Source: Xanthobacteraceae bacterium (GTDB lineage: Bacteria; Pseudomonadota; Alphaproteobacteria; Rhizobiales; Xanthobacteraceae). From it: a DNA stretch of 64,000 nt. The stretch lies in assembly GCA_019745775.1 (NCBI GenBank), contig JAIESR010000006.1:62001-126000 (forward strand). The letters run 5' to 3'. The notes below the pieces were generated by a model. It was not told where the DNA came from. It worked only from the letters and a program-made list of their open reading frames with translations, and did no database searches. A program made the position numbers and the translations under genes. Below, piece after piece: positions 25,753-34,838 of the stretch. Each line of letters begins with the position of its first letter. The first letter of the stretch is position 1.

Positions 25753-26280
25753 GTGGCAACGATTTCTTCGACCGAGCACACGCGCCGCGATTTCCTGTAC
25801 ATCGCCACCGGCGCCATGGGCGCGGTCGGCGCGGTCGCGGCGCTGGTGCCGCTGATCGCCCAAATGAATCCTGACGCCTCCACGATCGCCGCCGGTGCGC
25901 CGATCGAGGTCGACCTCACGCCGATCGCCGAAGGTCAGGTGATCAAGGTGTTCTGGCGCGGCAAGCCGATCTTCATCAACCACCGCACCAAGAAGCAGAT
26001 CGAAGAGGCCGTGAACGTCAATCTCGCGAGCCTGCCCGATCCGCAGCCGGACTCGGCGCGCGTCAAGCCGAAGCATGCCAACTTCCAGGTGTTGATCGGC
26101 ATCTGCACTCATCTCGGCTGCATCCCGATCGCGCACCAGGGCCCGTATAATGGCTACTTCTGCCCCTGCCACGGCTCGGTCTACGACACCTCCGGCCGCA
26201 TCAGGAGCGGCCCGGCGCCAACGAATCTGGCGCTGCCTCCCTACGAATTCGTTTCCGACACCCGCATCCGGATCGGCTGA
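25753..26280 (+). CDS. petA: Ubiquinol-cytochrome c reductase Rieske iron-sulfur subunit
   Basis: This 175-residue protein is the Rieske subunit of the cytochrome bc1 complex. It has a twin-arginine motif and single membrane anchor (HTRRDFLYIATGAMGAVGAV, near residues 9-28). The [2Fe-2S] ligands lie in CTHLGC (about 118-123) and CPCHGS (about 137-142). It sits in the inner membrane with the cluster domain in the periplasm. The GTG at 25753 is chosen because the conserved N-terminus begins there. It is followed after 36 bases by fbcH, which encodes the cytochrome b and c1 parts as one precursor. Confidence 0.96.
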   Translation: MATISSTEHTRRDFLYIATGAMGAVGAVAALVPLIAQMNPDASTIAAGAPIEVDLTPIAEGQVIKVFWRGKPIFINHRTKKQIEEAVNVNLASLPDPQPDSARVKPKHANFQVLIGICTHLGCIPIAHQGPYNGYFCPCHGSVYDTSGRIRSGPAPTNLALPPYEFVSDTRIRIG

Positions 26281-26316
26281 TCGCCGGCGCGACGACATCT
26301 TCTGCAGGGTTAGAAC

Positions 26317-28386
26317 ATGAGCGGACATTCGACCTACCAGCCGCGAAACGCTTTCATGAAATGGATGGAGGCGCGGCTGCCGATCGCGGGGCTGATCCAC
26401 TCGTCCTTCGTGGTCTATCCGACGCCGCGCAACCTGAACTATTGGTGGACGTTTGGCGGCATTCTCACCTTTATGCTGGCCCTGCAGATCGTCACCGGCG
26501 TCGTGTTGGCGATGCATTACACGCCTCATGTCGACCTCGCCTTCAACTCCGTCGAGCAGATCATGCGCGACGTGAACTACGGCTGGCTGCTGCGCTATTT
26601 GCACGCCAACGGCGCGTCGATGTTCTTCCTGGCCGCGTACATCCATATGTTCCGCGGCATGTATTACGGCTCCTACAAGGAGCCGCGGGAGGTTCTGTGG
26701 ATCCTCGGCGTGATCCTGCTGCTGCTCATGATCATGACGGGCTTCATGGGTTACGTGCTGCCCTGGGGCCAGATGAGCTATTGGGCGGCCGTCGTTATCA
26801 CCAATCTGTTCTCGGCGATCCCGATCGTGGGCGAGTCCATCACCCAGTGGCTGTGGGGCGGCTACGCGGTCGGCAATCCGACGCTCAACCGTTTCTATGC
26901 GCTGCACTACCTGTTGCCGTTCGTGATCGCCGGCGTGGTGGTGCTGCATGTCTGGGCGCTGCACGTCGCCGGGCAGAACAATCCGGACGGCATCGAGCCG
27001 CGTCAGGACAGCGACACCGTCGCGTTCACGCCCTACGCCACCATGAAGGACGCCTTCTTCCTCTCGGTGTTCCTGATCATGTTCGCGTGGTTCGTGTTCT
27101 ACACGCCGAACTTCCTCGGCCACCCGGACAACTACATCCCCGCCAACCCGGCGGTGACGCCGACGCATATCGTGCCGGAATGGTACTACCTGCCGTTCTA
27201 CGCAATCCTGCGCGCGGTCCCGAACAAGCTCGGTGGCGTCGTGCTGCTCGGCGCGTCGATCGTGATCCTCGCCTTCCTGCCGTGGCTCGACCGTTCGAAG
27301 GTGCGCTCCGCACGCTACCGTCCGCGCTACCGCTTCTTCTTCTGGCTGTTCTTCATCACCTGCGTCGGCCTGGGCTGGCTCGGTTCGAAGCCCGCGGAAG
27401 GCGTCTATGTCTATGCCGCGCGCGTGCTGACGGTCTATTACTTCGCACACTTCCTAGTGGTCCTGCCGCTACTCGGTCGCTACGAAACCACGCTGCCGGT
27501 GCCGGGCTCGATCACCGAAGCGGTGCTCAAGCGCAGCAAGGCCGCCGCAGCCTTCGTTATCGCGGCGATCTTTGCGGGCCTGATCGGACTGTCTTCGCCG
27601 ACCGTGGCGGCGGAAGCCGAAACGCCGGCGAAGCTCAAGTGGTCGTTCGGCGGACCGTTCGGCAAATTCGACCGTGGCCAGCTTCAGCGCGGCTTCAGGG
27701 TCTATCGTGAGGTCTGCCAAGTCTGTCACGGGCTGACCCTGCTGTCGTTCCGCAATCTCTCCGAACCGGGTGGCCCCGGCTTCACCCCGGCACAGGTTGC
27801 TGCGATTGCCGCCGAATATCAGGTGCGGGGCGAGCCCGACGATCAGGGCGAGGTCAAGGATCGTCCCGGCCGGCCTGCCGACCGCTTCCCGGCCCCGTTC
27901 CAAAACGACAACCAGGCGCGCGCGCGCTACAACGCAGTGCCGCCGGATCTGTCGGTGATCGTGAAGGCGCGCGGTTTTGACCGCGGCTTCCCGCTGTTCC
28001 TGCTCGATCTCGTGACCGGATACCAGGAGCAGGGCGCCGACTATATGGTGGCGCTGCTGACAGGCTATGCCGATCCGCCCAAAGGCACTGCAGCGCCGCC
28101 CGGGACCTTCTACAACAAGTATTTCCCGGGCCACTTCCTGGCGATGCCGGCGCCGTTGGGCGAGGGGCGGATCACCACGGACGGCAAGCCCGTCTACGAT
28201 GACGGCACGCCAGCCACAGTCGATCAGATGGCGCGCGACGTCACAGCGTTCCTGGCGTGGGCGGCCGAGCCGCACCTGGAGGCGCGCAAGCGTATCGGCC
28301 TGCAGGTGATCATCTTCCTGATCATCTTCGCCGGGCTCCTCTATTTCACCAAGAAGAAGGTGTGGAAGTCGGTCGAGGCGCACTGA
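26317..28386 (+). CDS. fbcH: Fused cytochrome b / cytochrome c1 precursor of the bc1 complex
   Basis: This 689-residue polyprotein holds cytochrome b (about residues 1-410) followed by cytochrome c1 (about 430-689). In the b part the haem ligands are the pairs H96/H110 and H197/H211 and the quinol site has PEWY near residue 288. A hydrophobic stretch, [15 protein letters not shown], before VAAEAET looks like the internal signal sequence where a signal peptidase separates the two chains, as known for Bradyrhizobium FbcH. The c1 part has CQVCH at 467-471 and a C-terminal anchor ([16 protein letters not shown]). The fusion is a marker of Bradyrhizobium/Rhodopseudomonas relatives. It forms an operon with petA, and DUF3859 and mtnP follow. 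Confidence 0.97.
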   Translation: MSGHSTYQPRNAFMKWMEARLPIAGLIHSSFVVYPTPRNLNYWWTFGGILTFMLALQIVTGVVLAMHYTPHVDLAFNSVEQIMRDVNYGWLLRYLHANGASMFFLAAYIHMFRGMYYGSYKEPREVLWILGVILLLLMIMTGFMGYVLPWGQMSYWAAVVITNLFSAIPIVGESITQWLWGGYAVGNPTLNRFYALHYLLPFVIAGVVVLHVWALHVAGQNNPDGIEPRQDSDTVAFTPYATMKDAFFLSVFLIMFAWFVFYTPNFLGHPDNYIPANPAVTPTHIVPEWYYLPFYAILRAVPNKLGGVVLLGASIVILAFLPWLDRSKVRSARYRPRYRFFFWLFFITCVGLGWLGSKPAEGVYVYAARVLTVYYFAHFLVVLPLLGRYETTLPVPGSITEAVLKRSKAAAAFVIAAIFAGLIGLSSPTVAAEAETPAKLKWSFGGPFGKFDRGQLQRGFRVYREVCQVCHGLTLLSFRNLSEPGGPGFTPAQVAAIAAEYQVRGEPDDQGEVKDRPGRPADRFPAPFQNDNQARARYNAVPPDLSVIVKARGFDRGFPLFLLDLVTGYQEQGADYMVALLTGYADPPKGTAAPPGTFYNKYFPGHFLAMPAPLGEGRITTDGKPVYDDGTPATVDQMARDVTAFLAWAAEPHLEARKRIGLQVIIFLIIFAGLLYFTKKKVWKSVEAH

Positions 28387-28434
28387 TTGCTGCCCAGGGC
28401 CTCGGGGACCTCCAGGCGCAACCGAAGGCGATCC

Positions 28435-28938
28435 ATGCGTGGACCGTTTGCATTGCTGTTCCTGGCCGCCGTCGCGGATGAGGCGTGCGCCCAGGGCAGC
28501 AGCAAGGTCGAGCGCATCGAAATCGTCGAAGCCGGTATCTATCGCGCGGAAACCTCGGGCATCGAACAGGCGCCTGGCACCGCGACCCGTCAGCGCAACA
28601 TTCTGAGCGAGACCCGACTGCTCCAGCCGACGACCCGCGTGGAGGCGAAGCTCGGTGTGCATTTCGGCATGCGTTACCGCGTTGTCGGCACGCCGAACCT
28701 CGCGACCATCAAGCTCGTCTCGGTGACGCAGTACCCCGCGCCCGGGCTCAAGAACCCCAAGAGCGACAAGCCCCAGACGCGCGGCGAGCATTCGCTGTTC
28801 GCGACCATCGGTCAGACCAACTACCGCGGCTACATGTTCGAGCACGAGTGGGAGATGGTCGCGGGCACCTGGACGCTCGAGCTCTGGGACGGCCAGCGCA
28901 AGCTCGCGAGCCAGACCTTCACAGTCGTGAAGCCCTAA
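28435..28938 (+). CDS. DUF3859 domain-containing exported protein
   Basis: This 167-residue protein has a short signal peptide (about residues 1-19, ending ACAQ) and a beta-rich domain: KVERIEIVEAGIYRAET, GVHFGMRYRVVGTP, NYRGYMFEHEWEMVAGTWTL and ELWDGQRKLASQTFTVV. That matches DUF3859, a family of secreted proteins with no known function and an immunoglobulin-like fold. It starts 48 bases after the fbcH stop and ends 19 bases before mtnP, so it is probably read through from the bc1 operon. The same order is seen in relatives, but I know of no evidence for a role in the complex. Confidence 0.88.
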   Translation: MRGPFALLFLAAVADEACAQGSSKVERIEIVEAGIYRAETSGIEQAPGTATRQRNILSETRLLQPTTRVEAKLGVHFGMRYRVVGTPNLATIKLVSVTQYPAPGLKNPKSDKPQTRGEHSLFATIGQTNYRGYMFEHEWEMVAGTWTLELWDGQRKLASQTFTVVKP

Positions 28939-28957
28939 GCGCAGTCGGAGCGACACG

Positions 28958-29833
28958 ATGACCAAGGCCGTGCTCGGGATCATCGGCGGCTCCGGCATCT
29001 ATGACCTGCCGGGTCTCGAGAAGGTGCGATCGAAGAAGGTCAAGAGCCCGTGGGGCCAGCCGTCGGCGCCGCTGCGGATCGGTGAGATCGCGGGCCTGCC
29101 GATCGTGTTCTTGTCGCGTCACGACAAAGGCCACCGGCTGTCGCCCTCCGACATCAACTACCGCGCCAATATCGACGCGCTCAAGCGCGCCGGCGTCACC
29201 GATCTGATATCGCTGTCGGCCTGCGGATCGTTCAAGGAGGAGTTGTCGCCCGGCACTTTCGTGCTGATCGACCAGTTCGTCGACCGCACCCACAAGCGCG
29301 AGTCGTCGTTCTTCGGCCAAGGCTGCGTAGCGCATGTCTCGATGGCGCATCCGGTGTCGCCGCGGTTGCGCATTCATCTCGCCAACGCCGCCGAGGCGGA
29401 AGACATCCGCGTGGTGCGCGACGGCATTTACGTTTGCATGGAAGGGCCGCAGTTCTCCACTTACGCCGAGAGCATGACCTACAAGAACCTCGGCTACTCG
29501 GTGATCGGCATGACCAACATGCCGGAGGCGAAGCTCGCCCGCGAAGCCGAGATCTGTTACGCGACCGTCGCCATGGTCACCGACTACGATTGCTGGCACC
29601 CCGAACACGACGCAGTGACGGTGCAGGACATCATCAAGGTCCTGATGGCGAATGCCGACAAGGCGAAGCGGCTTGTCGCGCGCTTGGCCAAAGACTTCCC
29701 GCGCGAGCACGAGCCGTGCCCGATCGGCTCCGACCGCGCGCTCGACACCGCGCTGATCACGGATCCGAAGGCGCGCGATAAGAAGCTCCTCAAGAAGCTC
29801 GAGGTGGTCGCGGGGCGCGTCCTCAAGCGTTAA
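28958..29833 (+). CDS. mtnP: S-methyl-5'-thioadenosine phosphorylase
   Basis: This 291-residue enzyme splits methylthioadenosine, a by-product of polyamine and homoserine-lactone synthesis, into adenine and methylthioribose-1-phosphate. Family blocks are present in order: IGGSGIYDLPGLEKV, ISLSACGSFKEELSPGTFVL, DGIYVCMEGPQFSTYAES, then IGMTNMPEAKLAREAEICYA. The substrate Asp lies in TDYDCWH. The adenine it releases would be salvaged by Apt, encoded 2.3 kb downstream. Between the two lies a TIR-domain gene, whose start is about 90 bases after the mtnP stop. Confidence 0.96.
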   Translation: MTKAVLGIIGGSGIYDLPGLEKVRSKKVKSPWGQPSAPLRIGEIAGLPIVFLSRHDKGHRLSPSDINYRANIDALKRAGVTDLISLSACGSFKEELSPGTFVLIDQFVDRTHKRESSFFGQGCVAHVSMAHPVSPRLRIHLANAAEAEDIRVVRDGIYVCMEGPQFSTYAESMTYKNLGYSVIGMTNMPEAKLAREAEICYATVAMVTDYDCWHPEHDAVTVQDIIKVLMANADKAKRLVARLAKDFPREHEPCPIGSDRALDTALITDPKARDKKLLKKLEVVAGRVLKR

Positions 29834-29926
29834 CTTTTGCCGTTTGGGGGCCAAACGCGCCTTGTACCGCCGTCTTTCCGGGCTAAGCTGGCGGCACCGG
29901 CGGGGCGGCCGAGGGGACTGCGGTCG

Positions 29927-31843
29927 ATGGCGACCTACGACGCCTTCATTTCGTACAGCCATGCGAACGACAAGGCGGTAGCGGCGGCTCTACAGGCCGC
30001 CGTCCAGCGGCTCGGCAAGCCGTGGTATCGGCGCCGGGCGCTGCGTATCTTCCGCGATGACACGAGCCTTTCCGCGACGCCGCACCTGTGGCCGGCGATC
30101 GAGAGTGCGCTCGAGCGCTCGCGCTACCTGATCCTGATCGCCTCGCCCGAAGCAGCCTCCTCGCAATGGGTCGCGAAGGAAGTGGCCTATTGGCTTGAGC
30201 ACAAGAGTGTCGACACGCTCTTGATTGCGCTCACCGACGGCGAACTGGCCTGGGACCGCACTGCCGGCGATTTCGGCTGGGGTAACGATACGCCGTTGCC
30301 GTCTGTCTTACGCGGTCGCTTGCCAAGCGAACCGAAATGGGTCGACCTGCGTTCCTACCGCGGCGGCGTGCGCCGACGGGATCGCGGCTTCAAGGAGCGC
30401 AACGCCGATTTCGCTGCGGTCATCCACGATATTCCCAAGGAAGATATCCTCTCGCAGGAAGTGCGCCAGCAGCGGCAGGCGTTGACGCTCGCCTGGTCGG
30501 CGGCGGCGTCGCTCCTGGTGCTGGCGGGCGCCGCCGGCTGGCAATGGCAGGAAGCCGTCGCGCAGCGCGACCGCGCGGAGGCGGCGCTCGTTCAGGCCAA
30601 CCGCAATTTCGACGCTGCCACCAGCGTCGGCTCCGGCGTCGTCGATATTGTCCGCAACCTGATATCGTCGGGCACCATATCGACCAAGGTGGCCGAGCCG
30701 CTCTTGGATGTCACCCGCAAGACCATCCAGCAGCTCGACAGCGAGACGCCCAACCCGAAACTGTCGTCGCTGCAATGGCGGCTGCTCAACGCGCTGAGCT
30801 TCGCTTATATCGACGTCCCGGGGCAGGGCGAGAGTGCAGTCGATCTGGCGCGCAAGATGCTGGCGCTTTCACAGGAACTCGTCGCCGCGGCGCCCGACGA
30901 CGACGATTTCCAGGAATTGCTGATCAAGAGTGAAATCCGCGTCGGCGATACACTGGAAGCGCGCGGGATTCTCGACGAGGGCTTGCAGCACCTGCTGCGG
31001 GCGCGGGAAGCCCTGGTCAGGCTCGTCGACAAGGATCCGTCGAACGGCGATCGCGTGCGCACGCTCGTGTATCTGCAGCAGCGCATCGGCGATTTCTTGC
31101 GCAGGAAAGATGATATCCCCGCCGCGCTGAATGAATATCGGAGCAATCTCGCGCTCGCGCAGTCGCTCGCCCCCCATCCGCAGGCCAAGCCCGACTGGAT
31201 GCGCGCGCGGGCACTCGCGCATCAGCGGATGGGCGATATCCTGCGCGACGGCGGCGATCTCGGGGGTGCGCTCGTACACTTCCGCTCATACCGCGACCTC
31301 ATGGAAATGCTGGTCAAGACCGAGCTGCCGAACGCGCCGAACTGGACCTGGCGGCTCGACCTGTGGATCGGCCACCAGCGTATCGGCGATATCCTGTTCG
31401 CACAGAAGGACTATGCGGCGGCGCTGGTCGAATACGAGTTCTACAACAAGCGCGCGGGGGAGGCGGCCCGGCTCGACGCCGACAATGGCGAGTGGCAGCG
31501 TTTCCTCGCCAACAGCCACGTGCTGATCGGCGACGTGCTGCTGGCGCAGGATTCCGCGGCGCTTGCGCTCGCGCAATACACCACCGCGGTCGTGATCTAC
31601 CGGGACGTGGCGAAGGATTTCCGCCCACGGTCGCTGCGCAATCTGGCGCTGGGGCACTATCGGATGGGAATGGCGCGGCTCGCGATGGGCGAGGCCGGCC
31701 AGGCGCAGGTTGAGTTCGAAGCCTGCCTGGCGATTCAGGTCGACGAGACCGCGCTTGACGCGCAAATCCTGACGCCGAAGCTGGTCAAGAGCGCGTGCCA
31801 GGAGCGCTCCGCGCAAACCACCGGAAATATTGCGGGCCGTTGA
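29927..31843 (+). CDS. TIR domain membrane protein with TPR-like repeats
   Basis: This 638-residue protein has a TIR domain (about residues 4-135), one transmembrane helix (about 186-206) and a long alpha-helical repeat region (about 270-620) resembling tetratricopeptide repeats. TIR motifs are YDAFISYSHANDKAVA, IFRDDTSLS, YLILIASPEAASSQWVAKE and LLIALTDGE; E85 in SQWVAKE is at the place of the NAD-cleaving glutamate of enzymatic TIR domains. The repeat part would lie across the membrane if the TIR domain is cytoplasmic. Repeat phrases such as YRSNLALAQSL and IGDILFAQKDYAAAL recur. It is in line with mtnP (start about 90 bases after) and followed by apt. Roles in signalling or defence are possible; none is shown. 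ATG at 29927 chosen for the TIR start. Confidence 0.88.
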   Translation: MATYDAFISYSHANDKAVAAALQAAVQRLGKPWYRRRALRIFRDDTSLSATPHLWPAIESALERSRYLILIASPEAASSQWVAKEVAYWLEHKSVDTLLIALTDGELAWDRTAGDFGWGNDTPLPSVLRGRLPSEPKWVDLRSYRGGVRRRDRGFKERNADFAAVIHDIPKEDILSQEVRQQRQALTLAWSAAASLLVLAGAAGWQWQEAVAQRDRAEAALVQANRNFDAATSVGSGVVDIVRNLISSGTISTKVAEPLLDVTRKTIQQLDSETPNPKLSSLQWRLLNALSFAYIDVPGQGESAVDLARKMLALSQELVAAAPDDDDFQELLIKSEIRVGDTLEARGILDEGLQHLLRAREALVRLVDKDPSNGDRVRTLVYLQQRIGDFLRRKDDIPAALNEYRSNLALAQSLAPHPQAKPDWMRARALAHQRMGDILRDGGDLGGALVHFRSYRDLMEMLVKTELPNAPNWTWRLDLWIGHQRIGDILFAQKDYAAALVEYEFYNKRAGEAARLDADNGEWQRFLANSHVLIGDVLLAQDSAALALAQYTTAVVIYRDVAKDFRPRSLRNLALGHYRMGMARLAMGEAGQAQVEFEACLAIQVDETALDAQILTPKLVKSACQERSAQTTGNIAGR

Positions 31844-31864
31844 CGGCCGTCGACGGTCGAAAAA

Positions 31865-31984
31865 TCACGGTGGCTTTGGCTTGTCCTGCCTGCCGGCCAA
31901 AACCGGCGAAGTCGGCGCGAAGGTCGCGGTCAGGCCCGCCGCGACGAATAGCCCGATAACGGCAAGAAGTGCCAGCTTTTTCAT
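31865..31984 (-). CDS. Short exported peptide (39 residues)
   Basis: This 39-residue reading frame on the complement starts MKKLALLAVIGLFVAAGL and ends GRQDKPKPP. It is almost all signal peptide: basic start, a long hydrophobic core and a small-residue stretch (PTSPVLAG) where cleavage could occur, leaving a tiny proline-rich tail. An AGGAGGGG ribosome-binding site stands about five bases before the ATG, better than at most genes in the window, which is the main reason to believe it. It lies in the gap between the TIR gene and apt, on the opposite strand. Function unknown; it could be a small membrane peptide if the core is not cleaved. Confidence 0.6.
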   Translation of the reverse strand: MKKLALLAVIGLFVAAGLTATFAPTSPVLAGRQDKPKPP

Positions 31985-32163
31985 AAACCCCTCCTGAAAA
32001 ACGCGGCCTCCAGTCACAACCGATAACAGGTGATATTGGGGGCCACAAGCGGCCCGAACGCGTCTTGCACCGAAGCGGTGCTTGCCTCACGGTCCGCGGC
32101 TCGCCAGAGTGCGCCGCGTAACAAGCGTTTGTTGCGTCAATTGAACGAGCCCAGAAGCCCTCC

Positions 32164-32709
32164 ATGGACATCAAGTTCGAGCACGATCTCAAAGCAGCCA
32201 TCCGCACCATTCCGGACTATCCCAAGCAAGGCATCATGTTCCGGGACATCACGACGTTGCTCGGCAACGCGCGCGCGTTCCGCCGCTCCGTCGACGAGCT
32301 GGTGCAGCCCTGGGCCGGGCAGAAGATCGACAAGGTCGCCGGCATCGAGGCGCGCGGCTTCATCCTCGGCGGCGCGGTGGCGCATCAGGTTTCGGCCGGC
32401 TTCGTGCCGATCCGCAAGAAAGGCAAGCTGCCACACCAGACCGTGCGCATGGCTTATGCGCTCGAATACGGCACCGACGAGATGGAGATCCACGTCGACG
32501 CCATCGGCAAGGGCGAGCGCGTGGTGCTGGTCGACGACCTGATCGCGACCGGCGGCACCGCCGAAGGCGCGGTCAAGCTGCTGCGCCAGATCGGCGCCGA
32601 GGTGCTCGCGGCCTGTTTCATCATCGACCTGCCGGAGCTCGGCGGCGCCGACAAGCTGCGCGCGCTCGGCGTTCCGGTACGCACGCTGGTGGCATTCGAG
32701 GGGCACTGA
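32164..32709 (+). CDS. apt: Adenine phosphoribosyltransferase
   Basis: This 181-residue enzyme joins adenine and PRPP to give AMP. The PRPP-binding loop is [17 protein letters not shown] near residues 120-136, and the N-terminal [18 protein letters not shown] and the [16 protein letters not shown] blocks are the adenine-specific family features. Length is normal. It completes adenine salvage with mtnP upstream. The two genes are neighbours in relatives, so the TIR gene and the short antisense peptide gene between them look like insertions in an otherwise conserved unit. Confidence 0.97.
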   Translation: MDIKFEHDLKAAIRTIPDYPKQGIMFRDITTLLGNARAFRRSVDELVQPWAGQKIDKVAGIEARGFILGGAVAHQVSAGFVPIRKKGKLPHQTVRMAYALEYGTDEMEIHVDAIGKGERVVLVDDLIATGGTAEGAVKLLRQIGAEVLAACFIIDLPELGGADKLRALGVPVRTLVAFEGH

Positions 32710-32826
32710 GTCTGAAATTGTTGCGCGCTTGCAGCCGCGCGCTCGGTGCGTTGCCTCTCTCCGGCGGAGGGGAGAGGGAGCCGACCGGCGTCCACGGCGC
32801 CGTCGAGCACAAATTTCGTGCCGCGC

Positions 32827-33627
32827 TCAGCCCTTCAGCGACGTCTTGACCTTCTCCATCAACAGCCGCAGTTCGAATTCACGAAATTCGAGGAACACGC
32901 GCTTGGTCCAGGAGCGCAACTCGAACGCCGGGCCGAGCGGGACCGGCGCGGAGGCCTGGCTGTGGAAGTCGATGAACGAAAGCCCCGAGCGCTCCGCATG
33001 CGCCTTCAGGCCCGGCAGCAGCAGCGGAATCTGGATCGGCACCGCCGCGGCGCGCGTGAACGGATACTGGTCGCGCAGCTTCTTGCCCTTGAGGATGCCG
33101 TCGTTGAACACCGGCACCATGATCAGCGACGGCAGAAACTTTTGCAGGATGCCATAGGCCGCCACCGACTTCGGATGGGCGTCGGCCGCATAGAGGACGA
33201 TGACGTCGAGCGAGCGACGCTGCGCCGCCTCGACGAATTCGATCTGCTCCATCACCGAGAAGAAGCGCTGGAACGACAGGTGGCCGAGATCGATCACCTT
33301 GGCGATACCGTCGGCGAGGATCAGCCGGTCGAACAGCCGCATCCGCGCCTTGGTGCTCTCGACGTCGGCGTAGGTCGTCAGGTCGGGCAACTGGTCGGAC
33401 AGCGCCTCGTCGCCGGGGGAAAGCTCGAACGCCTCCACCGGGCCGCCGTTCATGCGCAGGAAATCGACGATCAGCCGCGCCAGGAAGGTCTTGCCGTTAG
33501 CCGGGCGGGGCGAGGCAATAACAAACACCGCCGTCCATGGCCGCGTTTGCGGGTCGGTCGCACAATCGTTCAGATCGTCGCCGATGGCCGCAAGCACGGA
33601 CTGGCTATGGCTGAGCGCCACGTTCAC
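32827..33627 (-). CDS. P-loop NTPase-like protein of unknown function (first of a ParA-like pair)
   Basis: This protein of about 266 residues has a nucleotide-loop-like stretch FVIASPRPANGKTFLARLI near residues 35-53, where a GKT stands at the right place but the usual glycines are missing. It then follows the order of the ParA/MinD fold: VEAFELSPGDEALSDQLPD, a stretch with RLFDRLILADGIAKVIDLG, and later DVIVLYAADAHPKSVAAYG. The frame is open to 33663; the GTG at 33627 has GGGAG just before it. It lies downstream of a second P-loop protein with an intact deviant Walker motif (33816-34607), read the same way. There is no parB or origin here. Function unknown; the low similarity to known ParA proteins makes the fold call tentative. 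Confidence 0.75.
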   Translation of the reverse strand: MNVALSHSQSVLAAIGDDLNDCATDPQTRPWTAVFVIASPRPANGKTFLARLIVDFLRMNGGPVEAFELSPGDEALSDQLPDLTTYADVESTKARMRLFDRLILADGIAKVIDLGHLSFQRFFSVMEQIEFVEAAQRRSLDVIVLYAADAHPKSVAAYGILQKFLPSLIMVPVFNDGILKGKKLRDQYPFTRAAAVPIQIPLLLPGLKAHAERSGLSFIDFHSQASAPVPLGPAFELRSWTKRVFLEFREFELRLLMEKVKTSLKG

Positions 33628-33771
33628 GGTCTCCCTGCAAGGCTTGGAAGCCCTGCAAACCATCCCCGCCGCCCGAAGTGCGGCCCACGCCCCAGACAGT
33701 GACCAACGCTTTCAACGCGACGCGACGGCTCCTTGGCGTCGCGCTTTGGGAATAATCGTCCGGAAACATCG

Positions 33772-33802
33772 TTCCTGCCCCGGATCAAATCCGGGGCAGG
33801 AA
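33772..33802. repeat. Strong hairpin between the two P-loop genes
   Basis: A perfect 14-bp stem (ttcctgccccggat with atccggggcaggaa) closes a 3-base loop. It lies just after the stop of the ParA-like gene on the complement. It has no T-run on either side, so it is more like a dispersed palindromic repeat or an mRNA-stabilising hairpin than a classic terminator. Confidence 0.7.
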
Positions 33803-33815
33803 TTCGGGATCATTC

Positions 33816-34607
33816 TCAGCCAGCGACCTGGACCTTTGGGCGGTCCTGCCGGGCGACCGTATCGTCGGTTGTCTTGGGCTTCGCGCCCACGAGGTCGGTC
33901 AGCTTGATGCGGTCGTACTCGGCCCAGACATTGCCGAGCCAGTGTCGCACGTAGCCGCGCAGCACGAACGAATACGACGCCGCCTCGCCGCCCGGCCTCT
34001 TGTTGGCGATGAAGGTGACATACGGGACCGAGGCGAGGTCAACCTGCTCGGTCGCCATCTCGTTCAGGGCCGGGACCGTGATCTCGACCGCGTCCTTGAT
34101 GCGGTTGAAGTAACTCTTGTGCGTTGCATCATCCCAATCAAAGAAGTGCGTGCTGTTGTTGATGTAGTTCTTCACCATGAAGTAGCGCGCATCGCCGAGA
34201 TAGGCAGCGGTATCCGCGATCTCGTCGAGCGACGCGACCGTCGGGCCGAGAATATGGAACACCGCGAAGGTGATCTGCCCTTTCTTGGCAGCTTCGATGA
34301 AGCCGATGTCCTTAAGCGCCTGTAATGTCGGCGACATCAGGCCGGCGCGAACGTCGAGCAGGGTGACGGTCGCTTCCGACGAGTTCAGGGTATCGAAGAT
34401 CTTCATCTGGTCCGGCACCTTGGTGATGTCGACGACATCTGTCAGGTCCGGATGGAAGCGCTTCAGCGTACCTCTCGGCGCTTCGGTATCGAAAGCGCGG
34501 GTCGGAACGTTATGCGCGGTGAGGTAGTCGACGATTGTACGTGAGACGGTCGTCTTGCCGACTCCACCTTTGTCGGCACCAACGAGAATGACTGCTGGCT
34601 TGGCCAT
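33816..34607 (-). CDS. ParA/MinD-like P-loop ATPase (second of the pair)
   Basis: This 263-residue protein has an intact deviant Walker A motif, VGADKGGVGKTTVSRTIVDY, at about residues 9-28, and a Walker B-like TVTLLDVRAGLMSPT near 88. It is therefore a ParA/MinD-superfamily ATPase that should dimerise on ATP. The middle (RYFMVKNYINNSTHFFDWDD) and C-terminus are unlike chromosome ParA, and no ParB-like gene follows. The ATG at 34607 is preferred to one two codons upstream, because GGGGGG then lies at good spacing. The next gene on the same strand is another P-loop-like protein with a worn Walker motif, about 190 bases on. The two probably descend from a common ancestor, and may work together on an unknown cargo. 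Confidence 0.82.
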   Translation of the reverse strand: MAKPAVILVGADKGGVGKTTVSRTIVDYLTAHNVPTRAFDTEAPRGTLKRFHPDLTDVVDITKVPDQMKIFDTLNSSEATVTLLDVRAGLMSPTLQALKDIGFIEAAKKGQITFAVFHILGPTVASLDEIADTAAYLGDARYFMVKNYINNSTHFFDWDDATHKSYFNRIKDAVEITVPALNEMATEQVDLASVPYVTFIANKRPGGEAASYSFVLRGYVRHWLGNVWAEYDRIKLTDLVGAKPKTTDDTVARQDRPKVQVAG

Positions 34608-34838
34608 GGACATGCCCCCCGAATCAGTTGCGCGGCTTACAACGTTACCAAGGGTCAGGCAGAAGCGTGACCGAATGGCGGCGGCCGCATAACAATTTCT
34701 AGGCCTTGTCGTTGAGACCCATCAAGGCGGGTTCTGCACAATAAACTTGCCAAGCGAGCGTTGGCGCGAGGAGGAAGATCTGCGCCGATTTCTGTAAAAG
34801 CGCTGCACGGTTGCATGCGCGACCAACGGGATGTCGCG

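Noticed and set aside
32745-32790. A pyrimidine/purine run after apt resembling the end of the MITE-like elements
   Set aside because: It shows only a short, imperfect hairpin and no second end nearby, so it cannot be called an element from this window alone.
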